From NCBI GenBank assembly GCA_045837725.1, contig JBEWZL010000106.1, positions 1 to 64,000 on the forward strand: a stretch of 64,000 nt of DNA, given 5' to 3'. The notes under the pieces are model-generated. The model ran no database searches. It saw nothing but the letters and a program-made list of their open reading frames with translations, and was not told the origin of the DNA. Positions within the stretch are counted from its first letter, which is position 1; the number at the start of each line of letters is the position of its first letter. Source of the DNA: Vermamoeba vermiformis. Taxonomy: Eukaryota > Tubulinea > Echinamoebida. Made by a program: the position numbers and the translations under genes. Below are positions 11,962 through 21,816 of the stretch, piece by piece.

Positions 11962-13860
11962 TTACTATTAAAAATAAAATATTAGTAATTATTTTAACGA
12001 CAGAAAACCGATCCAGATCGCGCAACTTACCTTTTCGTTTGGTTTCAACGAATTATTGAATAACAGCCGCCTTAGATTAGTGTACTTCGATAACTGTTTG
12101 AAATCAACGACGCATTCTTCAGCAATAAAATTCAATTCTTCCAGCCAAGTCATGGGCTCAAGACACTTCAGTCGTTCCATGTTGATCTGTTGTTCGACTC
12201 CGTTTGCTTCTAGCTTCAAATTCTTCAGCTTAGTGAACAGTGTAACGCGCGAGAAGTCTTCTATAGAAATCTCATGGCAGTACGAGTAATCCAAGCCTAA
12301 AACAAGATCCGATCAGAAAATAATTTCTTTCGCGATCCGAACTTAGAACGCAAATTCAAACGTAAACTAATTATTATATGCATATAATACGTAATTAAGG
12401 GTTGAATAAAATTATTGCCGGCTTACCAAGTGACCTCAGATTATCAAAGCAAGTAAAGTAGCCAACGTTTTGGTCGTTCCATAACAACGATATTGATAGC
12501 TGTCGTAACGAGCTTAGCCCCGATAATTGACAGACAAATTTCGGAGAAAATGATACGTCTTCGAGGAACAGCGTTTGTAAGTTCGTTAAGTGCGTCAAAT
12601 TGCCCAAATGCTCTCCATTTGCTATCTTTTGGTTATCGCTTATATTCAATTGCCTAACATTAACTAGGTGCCTATTATATAAATTATTAATACCACATTT
12701 TTTGCACGAGCGCAAACTTCAAAAAATTGACCGGATCTGGTACACTCGCACGGGTACATTATTCATCTTAGTTTAACAATGACTTACGTTAGAGCTTGTA
12801 AATCCGTGTCTGCTAAATTAGTGCCACGTATCCTAAGCCATTGCAATTGTGTCAAAGGTTTGAAATCTTCGACGGAGACGTTGCCACATCCGTCGAGTTG
12901 TAGATCTTGTAACTTCGTCAATGTGCTTATTAATGATAACCCAGGGTGTAATGATTGCTCCTCTCCTTGAGCTGTCAATAGCAGCGTATGCAAATTTGTA
13001 AAGTAACGGATGTCGTCCGTGATCTTGTGCGAGAGAACTAATCGTCGCAACGTTGAAATGTGCGTTAGTGATTGCAAGCCTTCTATTTGCAAATTGGCGC
13101 ATTTGTTAATATTCAATGACTGCAAGTTTGTTGCGTATTTTGCTAAGACTATAAGTGCATGTGATGATATTGACGGACAATCGTAAAAGTTGACCCTGGA
13201 TGTAGGCAAAAGAAAACATTAGCAATTAACGTTCTATAATTATGATATGTGTATATATAATCTATATATGCGAATGCACGATATGACTCGTGAGTAAACC
13301 CGCGCAATTTTTTAAAATAAATTTCGCGATCGGATCTGAAATTATTCTAACGGCATACCTTAATAAATTCTGAACTTTTGATAAAATTGGTTCTAAATGC
13401 TTGTCTGTGAGCTCTTTGTTAATTAGCCTGAAGTCCAATAAAGTCTGAAACCTCCAACACCAAATCTGCCATCTCTTCGCGACCAACTGAAGTCGGAAAA
13501 GCTCGAGTATATTGAAGTATTTGAATATAACGCCTAATATATCAATAGGCAAGTCGTCGAATGTAACCGACGGTGTCTCCCGCACGCGTTTTTGTTTTTT
13601 AACGTTCGGTTCCTCGTCATCTTCGTCTGACAAGCCCATCTGCTTCAGGCCGCATTAATTTTGCTATTTAAATATAGTGCACGAGATAATTATATTCATA
13701 CCGTACTGCGGTGTCGCTTAAGAGGCTTTGTGTATGGAACTTCGTCGGATTTCAGTTCTACCGGCAGATTTGCTATTTTATGCGCCAGTTCCGTGGTATC
13801 TTCTTGGTCTGCCATAATAACATTGCGCGGTGAATACGAGCCATCGTTAGTTGCGCTCAT
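11962..13860 (-). CDS. F-box/LRR protein (F-box gene B)
   Basis: Starts at ATG 13860 and reads through six exons. Exon 2 starts at 13639, exon 3 about 13195-12785, exon 4 about 12680-12425, exon 5 about 12297-12030. The N-terminus is acidic-basic (SDEDDEEPNVKKQKR, nuclear-localisation-like). An F-box follows (FDDLPIDILGVIFKYFNI ... VAKRWQIW), then LRRs (LxxLxIxxC, LTxLxxLxLDGC). The exon ending PNEK has a good GTAAGT donor and the next acceptor (ACTAAT then TTTTTAATAG) exposes TAA at 11964-11962 at once, so the last exon would carry only the stop. If that intron is retained the protein gains 13 residues. Gene D at 54.0-56.8 kb has the same SDEDxxPxxKKQK-F-box layout and is a likely paralogue. 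Confidence 0.8.
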
Positions 13861-14967
13861 TGTGCTTGTGATTAATCTAGATCTTGAAATAACCCTACGA
13901 TGAATTAAATTAATGTTAAAATTGCTTCCATTAATAAAACAAGTAATAAAAATATTAATATGGTGGGTATTATATTCTACGGCTTATTAAATTGTTGCCG
14001 TACAGAAATTAAAATTGCCTGGATGTTGCCCAAACGATTTATTTCGGAGATGAATAATAATTCATAGGCCCGTTAGGTAATTAATAATATTACTGTACTA
14101 TGATATTTTTGGAATTAAATTGAATTGCAAAATTGCGATAAATAAAGTGCAATCCGTCTGCTTCACGAAGTGGTCCTTACTTTAAAGCCTGTAGTCTCCA
14201 ATAATATAATAAATTGTTCACGAATAAATACCTTTGTGTCGTGCTTATGGCCCTGCAACGACTTGTAAGCTAAACAATTTTGAATTAAATTTCCTTTCCG
14301 TTACTTGGTCAAACTCGGTCAAAATAATGCCGGCAAGGTTTATTTCCATAATAATAGATGAAGACCACCGCAATTAATAATAATGCTTCTCTTACCTATT
14401 ATAGATGCAGAATAGCTATTTTGTTGGAACTCTGACCGAGTGGTCAAGAACAAAACTCATCGAGCTTGTTTTTACGCACCCCTTCCTTGAGCAGGTACTA
14501 TTATCTCAAATTAATTAATTGGTTTATCGAGTTTACCTGACCTTACCTTCTCTTTGCGAGCTACATGTTGCGACGGCTAGATTTGTTCAACAAAATATTT
14601 TACTTTTCTACTGGCCTTATAATTTCTGTCTCCCACAATATTAATTATTTTACATTCGATTTATTATTATTTATTCTTTTTATCAGCTTCCTCAAATTGT
14701 TTTTTGACTTTTTACGGATGCAATCGTTTTTTGCCGTATTATCGCTTGGGTTTTATTCACACGAACTATACAACAACCTTTACCAATATATTAATTGAAT
14801 ATTTAACATCGCGCAAATTAGCCAAAATAGCTATTTAGCTCCATTTTACTCTAAATTCAATGAAAATGGTCCCAATTCACACGGCAAGATATTTTAAGGA
14901 ACGAGCCCGTTAAAAAAAACCTGTTAAATCATTCGTAGTAACAATACATCAACAACAAAACAGCATA
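13861..14967. other. Intergenic region, divergent promoters
   Basis: About 1.1 kb between the divergent F-box gene B and the JmjC gene. It is very AT-rich. A 77-codon hydrophobic reading at 14565-14798 is composed of F/L/I/Y from T-rich sequence and is probably chance. No RNA gene or repeat is seen. Confidence 0.5.
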
Positions 14968-16403
14968 ATGGGCAACCAATTACCTTCAACTGCTTCGCGA
15001 GCGGATGTCGTTAAATTCTACGACTCGTTGCAAAACTGGATTCCAGAAGCTAATCGCATCGATCGCGTGGAGAAGATTACTGGAGAAGAATTTATGGAAA
15101 AATATTATAAGCCTCAAAAGCCAGTCATTTTAACGAACATGATGGAAGATTGGCCTGCTTTTCAAGTAAGAGTCCTCAGATTTCAAACAATAATTTCATC
15201 CATTGGCTCTAAAATTTGCACATATCGTTACTATAGTAATGACTTAATATTCAGAATTCGCATTTTATAAATTGATAACTTTTTATTTGAATTGAATCCG
15301 AAATTTACCTATTTTCAGGATCTGATTTGAATTTAATCGTCTCATAATAATTGTATTATAGAAATGGACTACAGAGTACATCAAGTCACAAATTGGTGCA
15401 GCCGATCACACGTTTTGGTACGAAGGCAAATCAATGAAAATGAAGATCAACGATTACTTCGAATTGGCTGAGAAATACATCGCTGAGTATCGTAAAGATA
15501 ATAATATAGACCCTCAAGCTATTGGATTTCCACAATTACCTTCTCAATGGGAGAAGATCCCGTACGTTAGGTAAGCCTTTAAAAAGATCTCCTTAAAAAC
15601 GTCTCTATGCAATTGCTTATTAATTTTACACCAATAGTCTAGTTATATTAATGACATATTATTATAGACACTTTGGTCCGTTAAAGAACAAAGCGAAGCA
15701 ACTTGAAGCGGATTTGAAAGCTGATTGCATGTTCCCGAACGGGCATGACGTTAAAATGACTAACTTCTTATTCGTTGGATTACCTGGAACTAAAGTAAGT
15801 CCTATTATACAATAACAGTAACGGCACTAAGGTTGCTAATTCTTTGTTCGATCAGACCGAAATTCACTACGATGGAACCCACAACTTTGTGTCTATAGTT
15901 AAGGGCCAGAAACATATCGCTTTATTGCCTCCAGGTGACCACTCGACGATGTTCCAAGGTAAAATACAATTATTTTTTATTATTTTCAGATGCACAAGAT
16001 CAGATTCTCAGAGCGCCGAACTCGTTTTGAGAAATTTATCAAAAAGTGCTCCTAGCTATTTTGACTACCATATTAACTTCATTTTATAGGCGCTACTCCT
16101 GAGCAAATGAACGTATGGCACACCAAGACTGTTTTTCCGATGGCGGATCCACCCGAGTTGTGCTTAAACTTGGCAAAATTAGCGTCGGATCTGAAACTCA
16201 ACGAAGTGACGCCTGAAACGAAGGTGCCGGATACAGTGAAACTTATGCATCAGCACCCTATTCTAGAGCGTACTATAGGACTACAATATTCGCCAGTGCA
16301 CGAGGGCGAGATCGTGTTTTTCCCTGCTTACTGGTTCCATTACATTCATAATACTGACTTCTCGTATAGTATTACTACTCAAACATTTACGACTGATTTT
16401 TAA
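14968..16403 (+). CDS. JmjC/cupin-8 Fe(II)/2-oxoglutarate oxygenase
   Basis: Five exons (14968-15164, about 15361-15570, about 15668-15793, about 15857-15960, about 16090-16403) give about 310 residues. The fold is the JmjC/FIH type: KPVILTNMMEDWPA near residue 55 is the usual start of the domain, the HxD iron pair is in TEIHYDGTHNF, and the distal iron His is in AYWFHYIHN, preceded by GEIVFFPAYW. A KGQKHIALLPP strand between them is also typical (2-oxoglutarate lysine region). Members hydroxylate protein side chains or demethylate lysines; small single-domain members like this (JMJD5, JMJD7 or TYW5 class) are usually hydroxylases. No PHD or other reader domain is present, so the substrate cannot be told. 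Confidence 0.87.
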
Positions 16404-16493
16404 ATAATGAATTTGAACCAATTGTAAATATAAAAAATTCTTTAGCGTCAAATCCGCTCTATCCGGATCTTAGCCTTAGTCTGCCTTGAGCCT

Positions 16494-16536
16494 GAGTGAG
16501 GTGCTCTAATGCTAGCGTGAACGGATGACACTCGTA
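16494..16536 (+). ncRNA. Candidate short RNA element sharing an 18-base motif
   Basis: GAGTGAGGTGCTCTAATG at 16494-16511 matches 17 of 18 bases of 26192-26209. Here the flanks can pair: GAGTG (16494-98) with CACTC further right (16529-16533), giving a small stem around the motif. I cannot assign a class. The pattern (about 40-60 nt, closed by a terminal stem, shared motif next to the stem) is like small Pol III RNAs of amoebae, which is inference only. Confidence 0.3.
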
Positions 16537-16543
16537 TTCATCT

Positions 16544-16675
16544 TCAGACTCAAGTTCTGAAGGCCCGGTTTCGATTACCGGCGAGGGCAAAAAACGGATC
16601 TAAACGAATGATTTTGATCCGGCTCTTGTGGTGTAGTGGTAGCACATCTGGTGAATCCGAAATATTATGGGAGCC
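16544..16675 (+). other. tRNA-like halves in unusual order (pseudo- or permuted tRNA?)
   Basis: Left part: an anticodon-arm-like hairpin TCAGA-CTCAAGT-TCTGA (16544-16560, CAA in the loop), then a perfect T arm CCGGT-TTCGATT-ACCGG (16565-16581), an acceptor strand CGAGGGC (16582-16588) and A. Right part: GCTCTTG (16622-16628), TG, and a D arm GTGT-AGTGGTA-GCAC (16631-16645). GCTCTTG pairs with CGAGGGC at all seven positions (two G-U). Yet GGCTCTT (16621-16627) also pairs with GGGAGCC (16669-16675). The anticodon stems of the two halves do not match well. It may be a decayed tRNA cluster or a permuted gene. Confidence 0.35.
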
Positions 16676-16822
16676 TTCTTGCCTAGATTGGCGCTCATAA
16701 TACCCATCCGTTTGTGGCTCAATCACCTTGCATTTTTTTTACGTACCTCGATCCGCAAAATAGCTTGAATTTCTGTTTTTTATTTGTTTTGTGTATTAAT
16801 TATGACTGATTGTATTAATTAT

Positions 16823-19800
16823 TTACATAGCAGATTCAGAGGCAGAAGTAGAGCTCGTAAAATCTGTATTTGATTCGTCGTCTTCGTCGGTGCTAGAATC
16901 GTTCTTGAATAACTTGCCCAAGACTGCCTTCATAACATCACGAGGCTTAGGACGGTCGCTATTAAATTTAGCAATTAGTTTCAAATTCATTGAAAAAATA
17001 ATCATTGAAATACTTACAACGCGCCGTAACCGTTGCTCGCCTTAGGAGAAGATTTCCAGAAGTATATACATTTGCCAGCACTAGTAAAGCCCAAAATACC
17101 AGGCTGGGCCATACCGTTGACATAACCATTACGTCTGAAAATATTTTTTGTTAGATCCAGATCCGTTGTCAGATGCGATGTTTCGAGGTACTTACTGAGT
17201 AATGTTGAGCATGTACTCGTCAGCAATAGTGTTCTCCGGCTCGCCAAAGACGGGGAAACTTAATCCCCAGCTCTTAGTTTGCTTAGTAATGATGCGTTGG
17301 TCTTCTGAAGTTAACGCAACCAGCATGCCTCCGCGTTCAATAATCTTCGAGAAATATTTGTTCCAACTCTTCATGTAACGCTAGAAAAACATCATTAGCA
17401 TCACATTATTATATACTATATTATGTTATACTTACTGAACAGAAACCGCACCAAGATCCACGGAACACGACCACCAAAAAGAACTTGTGGTTTGGAATTT
17501 CAGCGCGCAACCAATCAACGAGTCGCTCATAATTGGCGGGATTCTTCGTTAAAAACGCTGCATTTTGGACTAATATAGAACTCGAGCTCGTGCTCGGTCT
17601 GACACCGACTTCTGAGTCAGATCTGTCACGTGCCGATGCCTGCGCACTTTCAGACTCGTGTTCGCTCATTGACGCCATGGAGTTGCCTCGTGCAACTGCA
17701 CTTTGGATCTCGTCCACGGGAACAAACTCCGCGGCATCTTCTGCGTCACCAACGCACACTCGGCACATTTCACGGGTCTCAGGCTGTTCGGCCTTTTGTG
17801 CGAACCTAAGGCATAGTGATTAGACGCCTGCGCAAATTGAGAAAAATGGCAATTTTTTTCACGTACTTCTTGAGAATGGGAATGAACGGAGCGTTCTTGT
17901 CCTTAATGTGCTCAATGATCTGAGCGGATTTAAAGATGATAAATCCACCAATCAAGAAGAAGTCCTTGTCGATCATCACGTGATCAGGGTTTAAAGCTCT
18001 AGCTACTTCTCTTTTCTGCGCAGACTTGGTGAAATGTTGCACGTGTCCGTGGAGAGGTTGCACGTGAATGAATTGATTGGCATTTGCTTTCTAAATGTCA
18101 AAAAGATAAGAATCAGTTGACACGTGTCATATTATTTTGCCACTTACGGTGACGCCTTCGTAGAAGTGGAGGATTCTGGCTTGAGATTCCGTGACAAATG
18201 CTTTCAGTGAATCTTCTTCTACTTGTTTGCCTTGGGCAATAGCGTCAAACATTGCGGCCAATCTGTTCAAGTTGTAACGGGCAGCATCGGAAATTTGCTC
18301 TAAAGTCACGCATTAGCACACATTTTTTTAAATCGTTGTCAACCATACCATTGGTCAAGTTGTAGACGTCAGGAGCAGCGATAATTCGGCACAAGAACTT
18401 ATCGTGCATAATGACGGCCATACCCTTTCTATAATAACAAGAGATTAGTGTCATGTAGGCTTTACTATATTTGGAAAAAGTACCTGTAACGTCGCTCCTC
18501 GGACAACTGTGGGAAGTATTTTTTCATGTTATTGTCGACTCTTTGAAGCACAGAGAGCAACATTGGAGGAACAGCAGCCTTGTGCTTCATTAGAGTGGAG
18601 GTCAGAGTCGTCGCGAACTTGATCAACTTCTTGGAATTCTTCGCATTTAGTTTCTCTTCTTGCGTTCGCTTCTTCCTATTGCTGATCATCGTAGAGATCT
18701 GCAAAGATGATGATCGTTAGTACGATGACGTTTGACACGTGTCAAAGTGTCATTCGTGAACTCACCTCCAATGGCTTCGGGTACTTCAAGATATCGACAA
18801 AAACGTCCGACAACAATTTTTGCATGTATTCACCGCAAACCAACACGATGAACCGCAAAATGATCTGAGTAGTGATTCTGTTATCGTTGAACAACAAATC
18901 ATAGCTTTGAACATCTTCACCGGGCGTCAAAACCGAGTAAAGTTTGTCGAACTGTTGCTTTGTCGACTCTGGTGTATTATTAGTAATGATCGGTATATGA
19001 AGATATTTATAGGAGACTTACCCAACGACTCGAACTCTGCATCTACAGCCCAGTTTAATAAATCGAGTAATTTGCCTTCGCTGTGGGCCACTCGCAAGAA
19101 CGCATCCACAACGGTTGTGTCGACACGAGATCCCATTCCGGAGTTCAAGAACAACGCATTGACGAATCCAGGCTCGGACATCAATTTAATTAAGACTTCA
19201 CGACCAATAATTGACTCGGTCATTTGCTTGTACTTCGTACTCTAAGAAAAAAAATAATCAAATTTAGTTTTTTCGTTCACTGAAAAAAATAACATTTGCG
19301 ACGAACCTTTTTAACGCGTTTAGCTCTTCTTTCGTAGTACTTGACATTAGGCTTCCAATTATATACATCAATTTGGTCATGAGCTCGTTCTTTTTCGACG
19401 TTAACATGAGCGATGAAAATTTGACCGTCCTCGCTTAATAAGAACTTGTGTTTTTTGCCTCTAAAACTCTTCTTTTTCAACGGAGTAAATCTCTCGTCCA
19501 ATGTAACATCCCAAATGTTCATTTCTATAAAAGGAAATTTTAATCAGTACACGATCTCGAGCGGCGCCGGTTGCCGAGAAAACAATTCTGAAATATTGCG
19601 GATAATGCTTAAATAAATACTTACTATCTTGAACTAATACGAATAAATATTCTCCGACCATTCCGAGCCAGTTGACACGTGTTTCAATCAGATCTTGGAT
19701 GCTCTTTCTGTGGGAACCAACAGAGGAAATATTATGGAACGGTTGGCTCTTAGTCTTCTTAGTCATATCATATACATCGACTAGACCTCTAATACTGCCA

Positions 19801-20929
19801 GTAAAGCATTTGTTATCGTGCAAATAAATTGACGAGATCGCGTATTCGGTTGGAACTTCAAATTCGAGGTCTATTTGAATAAAATATTAATATAATATGC
19901 GTCAAATTATCGACGATATACTTTAACACAAAATTAATTAACGGTTTCGAAAGTTGTTCGATTTTCCTAAAAAGGAAGATCGCGCCGCCGAACACCTACC
20001 AGGATTAGTGATATGCCAGAAGAACAATTTCTCGGAGTTTGATGCTGCAATATATTCGCCATCTGTTTCGACAATAACGAGTTTGAATTGATTGGGCACA
20101 TGTCGCTTAGCAATTAATTTGCCGGATTTGGTGTCAAAGACGAAAACTGAAAGGCCGTCTGTTAATATCAATCTATGTCGCTTTAATGACGATAGATTAT
20201 GGTCGAATAAGTCCAAGTTTGCTGCTTCTTCGAGTTTGATCGGCTTGGATTTGGCAGCAACAAAACCTAAAAACACGTAGACGCGTCAAAACCGTGACAT
20301 TTCTGCAACATTAGTTCAATATTAAGTAACTTACACTTTGTTATATCTTCGACGGAGCTAGCGCTAATTCCAGCAACTATTTAGATGAAGATCCAACGGT
20401 TAGTAAGGTAAATCCGGTGTGTTAAATTGTAAAATATTCAATTTTATGCAATCGAGTTGTCAAATTATTTTAATTAATTATAATATAATAGGGTATTGAA
20501 GTGTGACTTACCTTGCCACTTGATATTTAACAAAAGCCCGCCTTTTAAAACGACGCACAAGTACTTTTCGGTTGCAATAATGACTGATATTTTCATTTGC
20601 TTATCTTGAGCTAAACTAGAGAATTTTTGTTGCGATTCGACGTTGTAAATCTGCAGCTCGTCAAATCCATCCTTCGTTTCGTGCACGGATGTGATGAAAG
20701 GATAGGAGAACTCGAACGATTTCGTGTGGTTATCATTCTTGACTACGGAGGTATGCTTACTATAGATATTGGTGAATGAATAGTTTCCGGTGTTGTTGTA
20801 AGCGGTGAGCACGTAAATCTTCTCATCTGCAGCTTTCTTAGAGCCAAATAGACCAAAAGCTTGTCGAGAATGGAACTTTTCTTTTAAGTAAGCAGGGCTT
20901 ACGTCGGTGGCTTGAATACTAACCGACAT
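16823..20929 (-). CDS. Beta-propeller / RasGAP / peroxiredoxin-like fusion protein
   Basis: About 15 exons join without a phase break from ATG 20929 to TAA 16823-16825, giving about 1,050 residues. Residues about 1-400 are repeated beta strands of WD type (VFVFDTKSGKLIAK, LFFWHITNP, LVDVYDMTKK, MNIWDVTLDE). About 410-780 match a RasGAP fold: LLFNDNRITTQIILRF, KYFPQLSEERRYRKG and FLCRIIAAPDVYNL correspond to the LFRxNS, FP..xxxxRY and FLRFICPAI blocks. About 785-1000 is a thioredoxin fold of the AhpC/TSA type, with FLVVVFRGSWCGFCS (CxxC) and a later FPVFGEPENTIADEY. The tail is acidic. The key join LKK|FAQKAEQ (AA at about 17867 to G at 17806) keeps the frame. The arginine finger position is Asn. 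I know of no named protein with this order. Confidence 0.75.
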
Positions 20930-21598
20930 CTGGTTATGCTTGAGAAGAATGTTCGAGATTTGCTTCAAGTAGAGGATTTTTAGCTTCTAGATATGGAAGC
21001 TTCTATGGTATTCTATACAACGGTTCAGAAAAATAAACAAAAAATGAGTTCTCAGAGACTTTTTGTTCCAAACCTCCGCTCCGTGGGTGGAAAATCGAAA
21101 TACAGAAAATAACACGACACCGTTTCTCCGTGCACACGTCGCATACTTTATTACGCGTACTTAATTTTATTCTAAGAGTATCGGTGGCGGGTTAGGATCA
21201 GCAGCAAGAGAATTAAATTCTCACCACCTGATTCGTTCGAAATCTAAAAAGCTCCTCAGATCGTGAGTACAATTCGATTGTCGCTGGCTCAACTAAACAA
21301 TGTAGAAAGTCATTTCAATATAAGTGCGATATTAGCCGGTTCGCAAACTATTTCCGTTAAAACATCCGGCTCAGGTTCCGTTTCTTGTTCCGGAACACTC
21401 GTGAACTCACTTATCCCGAGTTTTATCACTTAGAAGTGTCTTGATAGCGCATAATCTGTGGTAAGTGTTTGCAAGAGTTCTATAAATTACTTCTTTTGTT
21501 TATCCTTCGAGATCGCTGACGAATAATTAATTGCCATTCGGCGCCAGTATGGCCCAATTATAGCTAATCGTCTAAATACATCAAAAGGGCTATTAATA
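20930..21598. other. Intergenic region, no gene seen
   Basis: Between the starts/ends of two minus-strand genes. Small hairpins occur (for example CACTTAGAAGTG near 21428) but I find no coding exon. It must hold the promoter of the fusion gene. Confidence 0.45.
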
Positions 21599-21698
21599 TG
21601 TAGATTTCGGAGCGCGAAGGATTAATCAAAAACTCATCCAACTCCTTCCGCCGGGTGGCACATTAATTAATTTAACTTTCGCTCCGAAGAAATCTACA
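21599..21698 (-). ncRNA. Candidate structured RNA closed by a 16-bp stem
   Basis: TGTAGATTT (21599-21607) pairs perfectly with AAATCTACA (21690-21698). Inside it GGAGCG (21609-21614) pairs with CGCTCC (21680-21685), separated by a C against GAAG internal loop. A further inner helix AAGGA (21617-21621)/TCCTT (21643-21647) extends by two pairs around a bulge. The total is about 100 nt. It lies in the gap 3' of the Hook gene. On the minus strand TTTT follows the stem by about 13 bases, so that strand is preferred. The family is unknown. Confidence 0.4.
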
Positions 21699-21816
21699 GT
21701 TTAATTATGCACAAAATTGAGGGTTAATAAATAAATCACTAATCTAACACTTGAAGAGACCGAGCAAAAATGTTTCGAAAACTAACCACATCCAGCTCGA
21801 TCCATTACTTCATCTT

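Noticed and set aside
14565-14798. 77-codon hydrophobic reading on the plus strand
   Set aside because: Made of F, L, I and Y from T-rich DNA; no partner exon, no known pattern.
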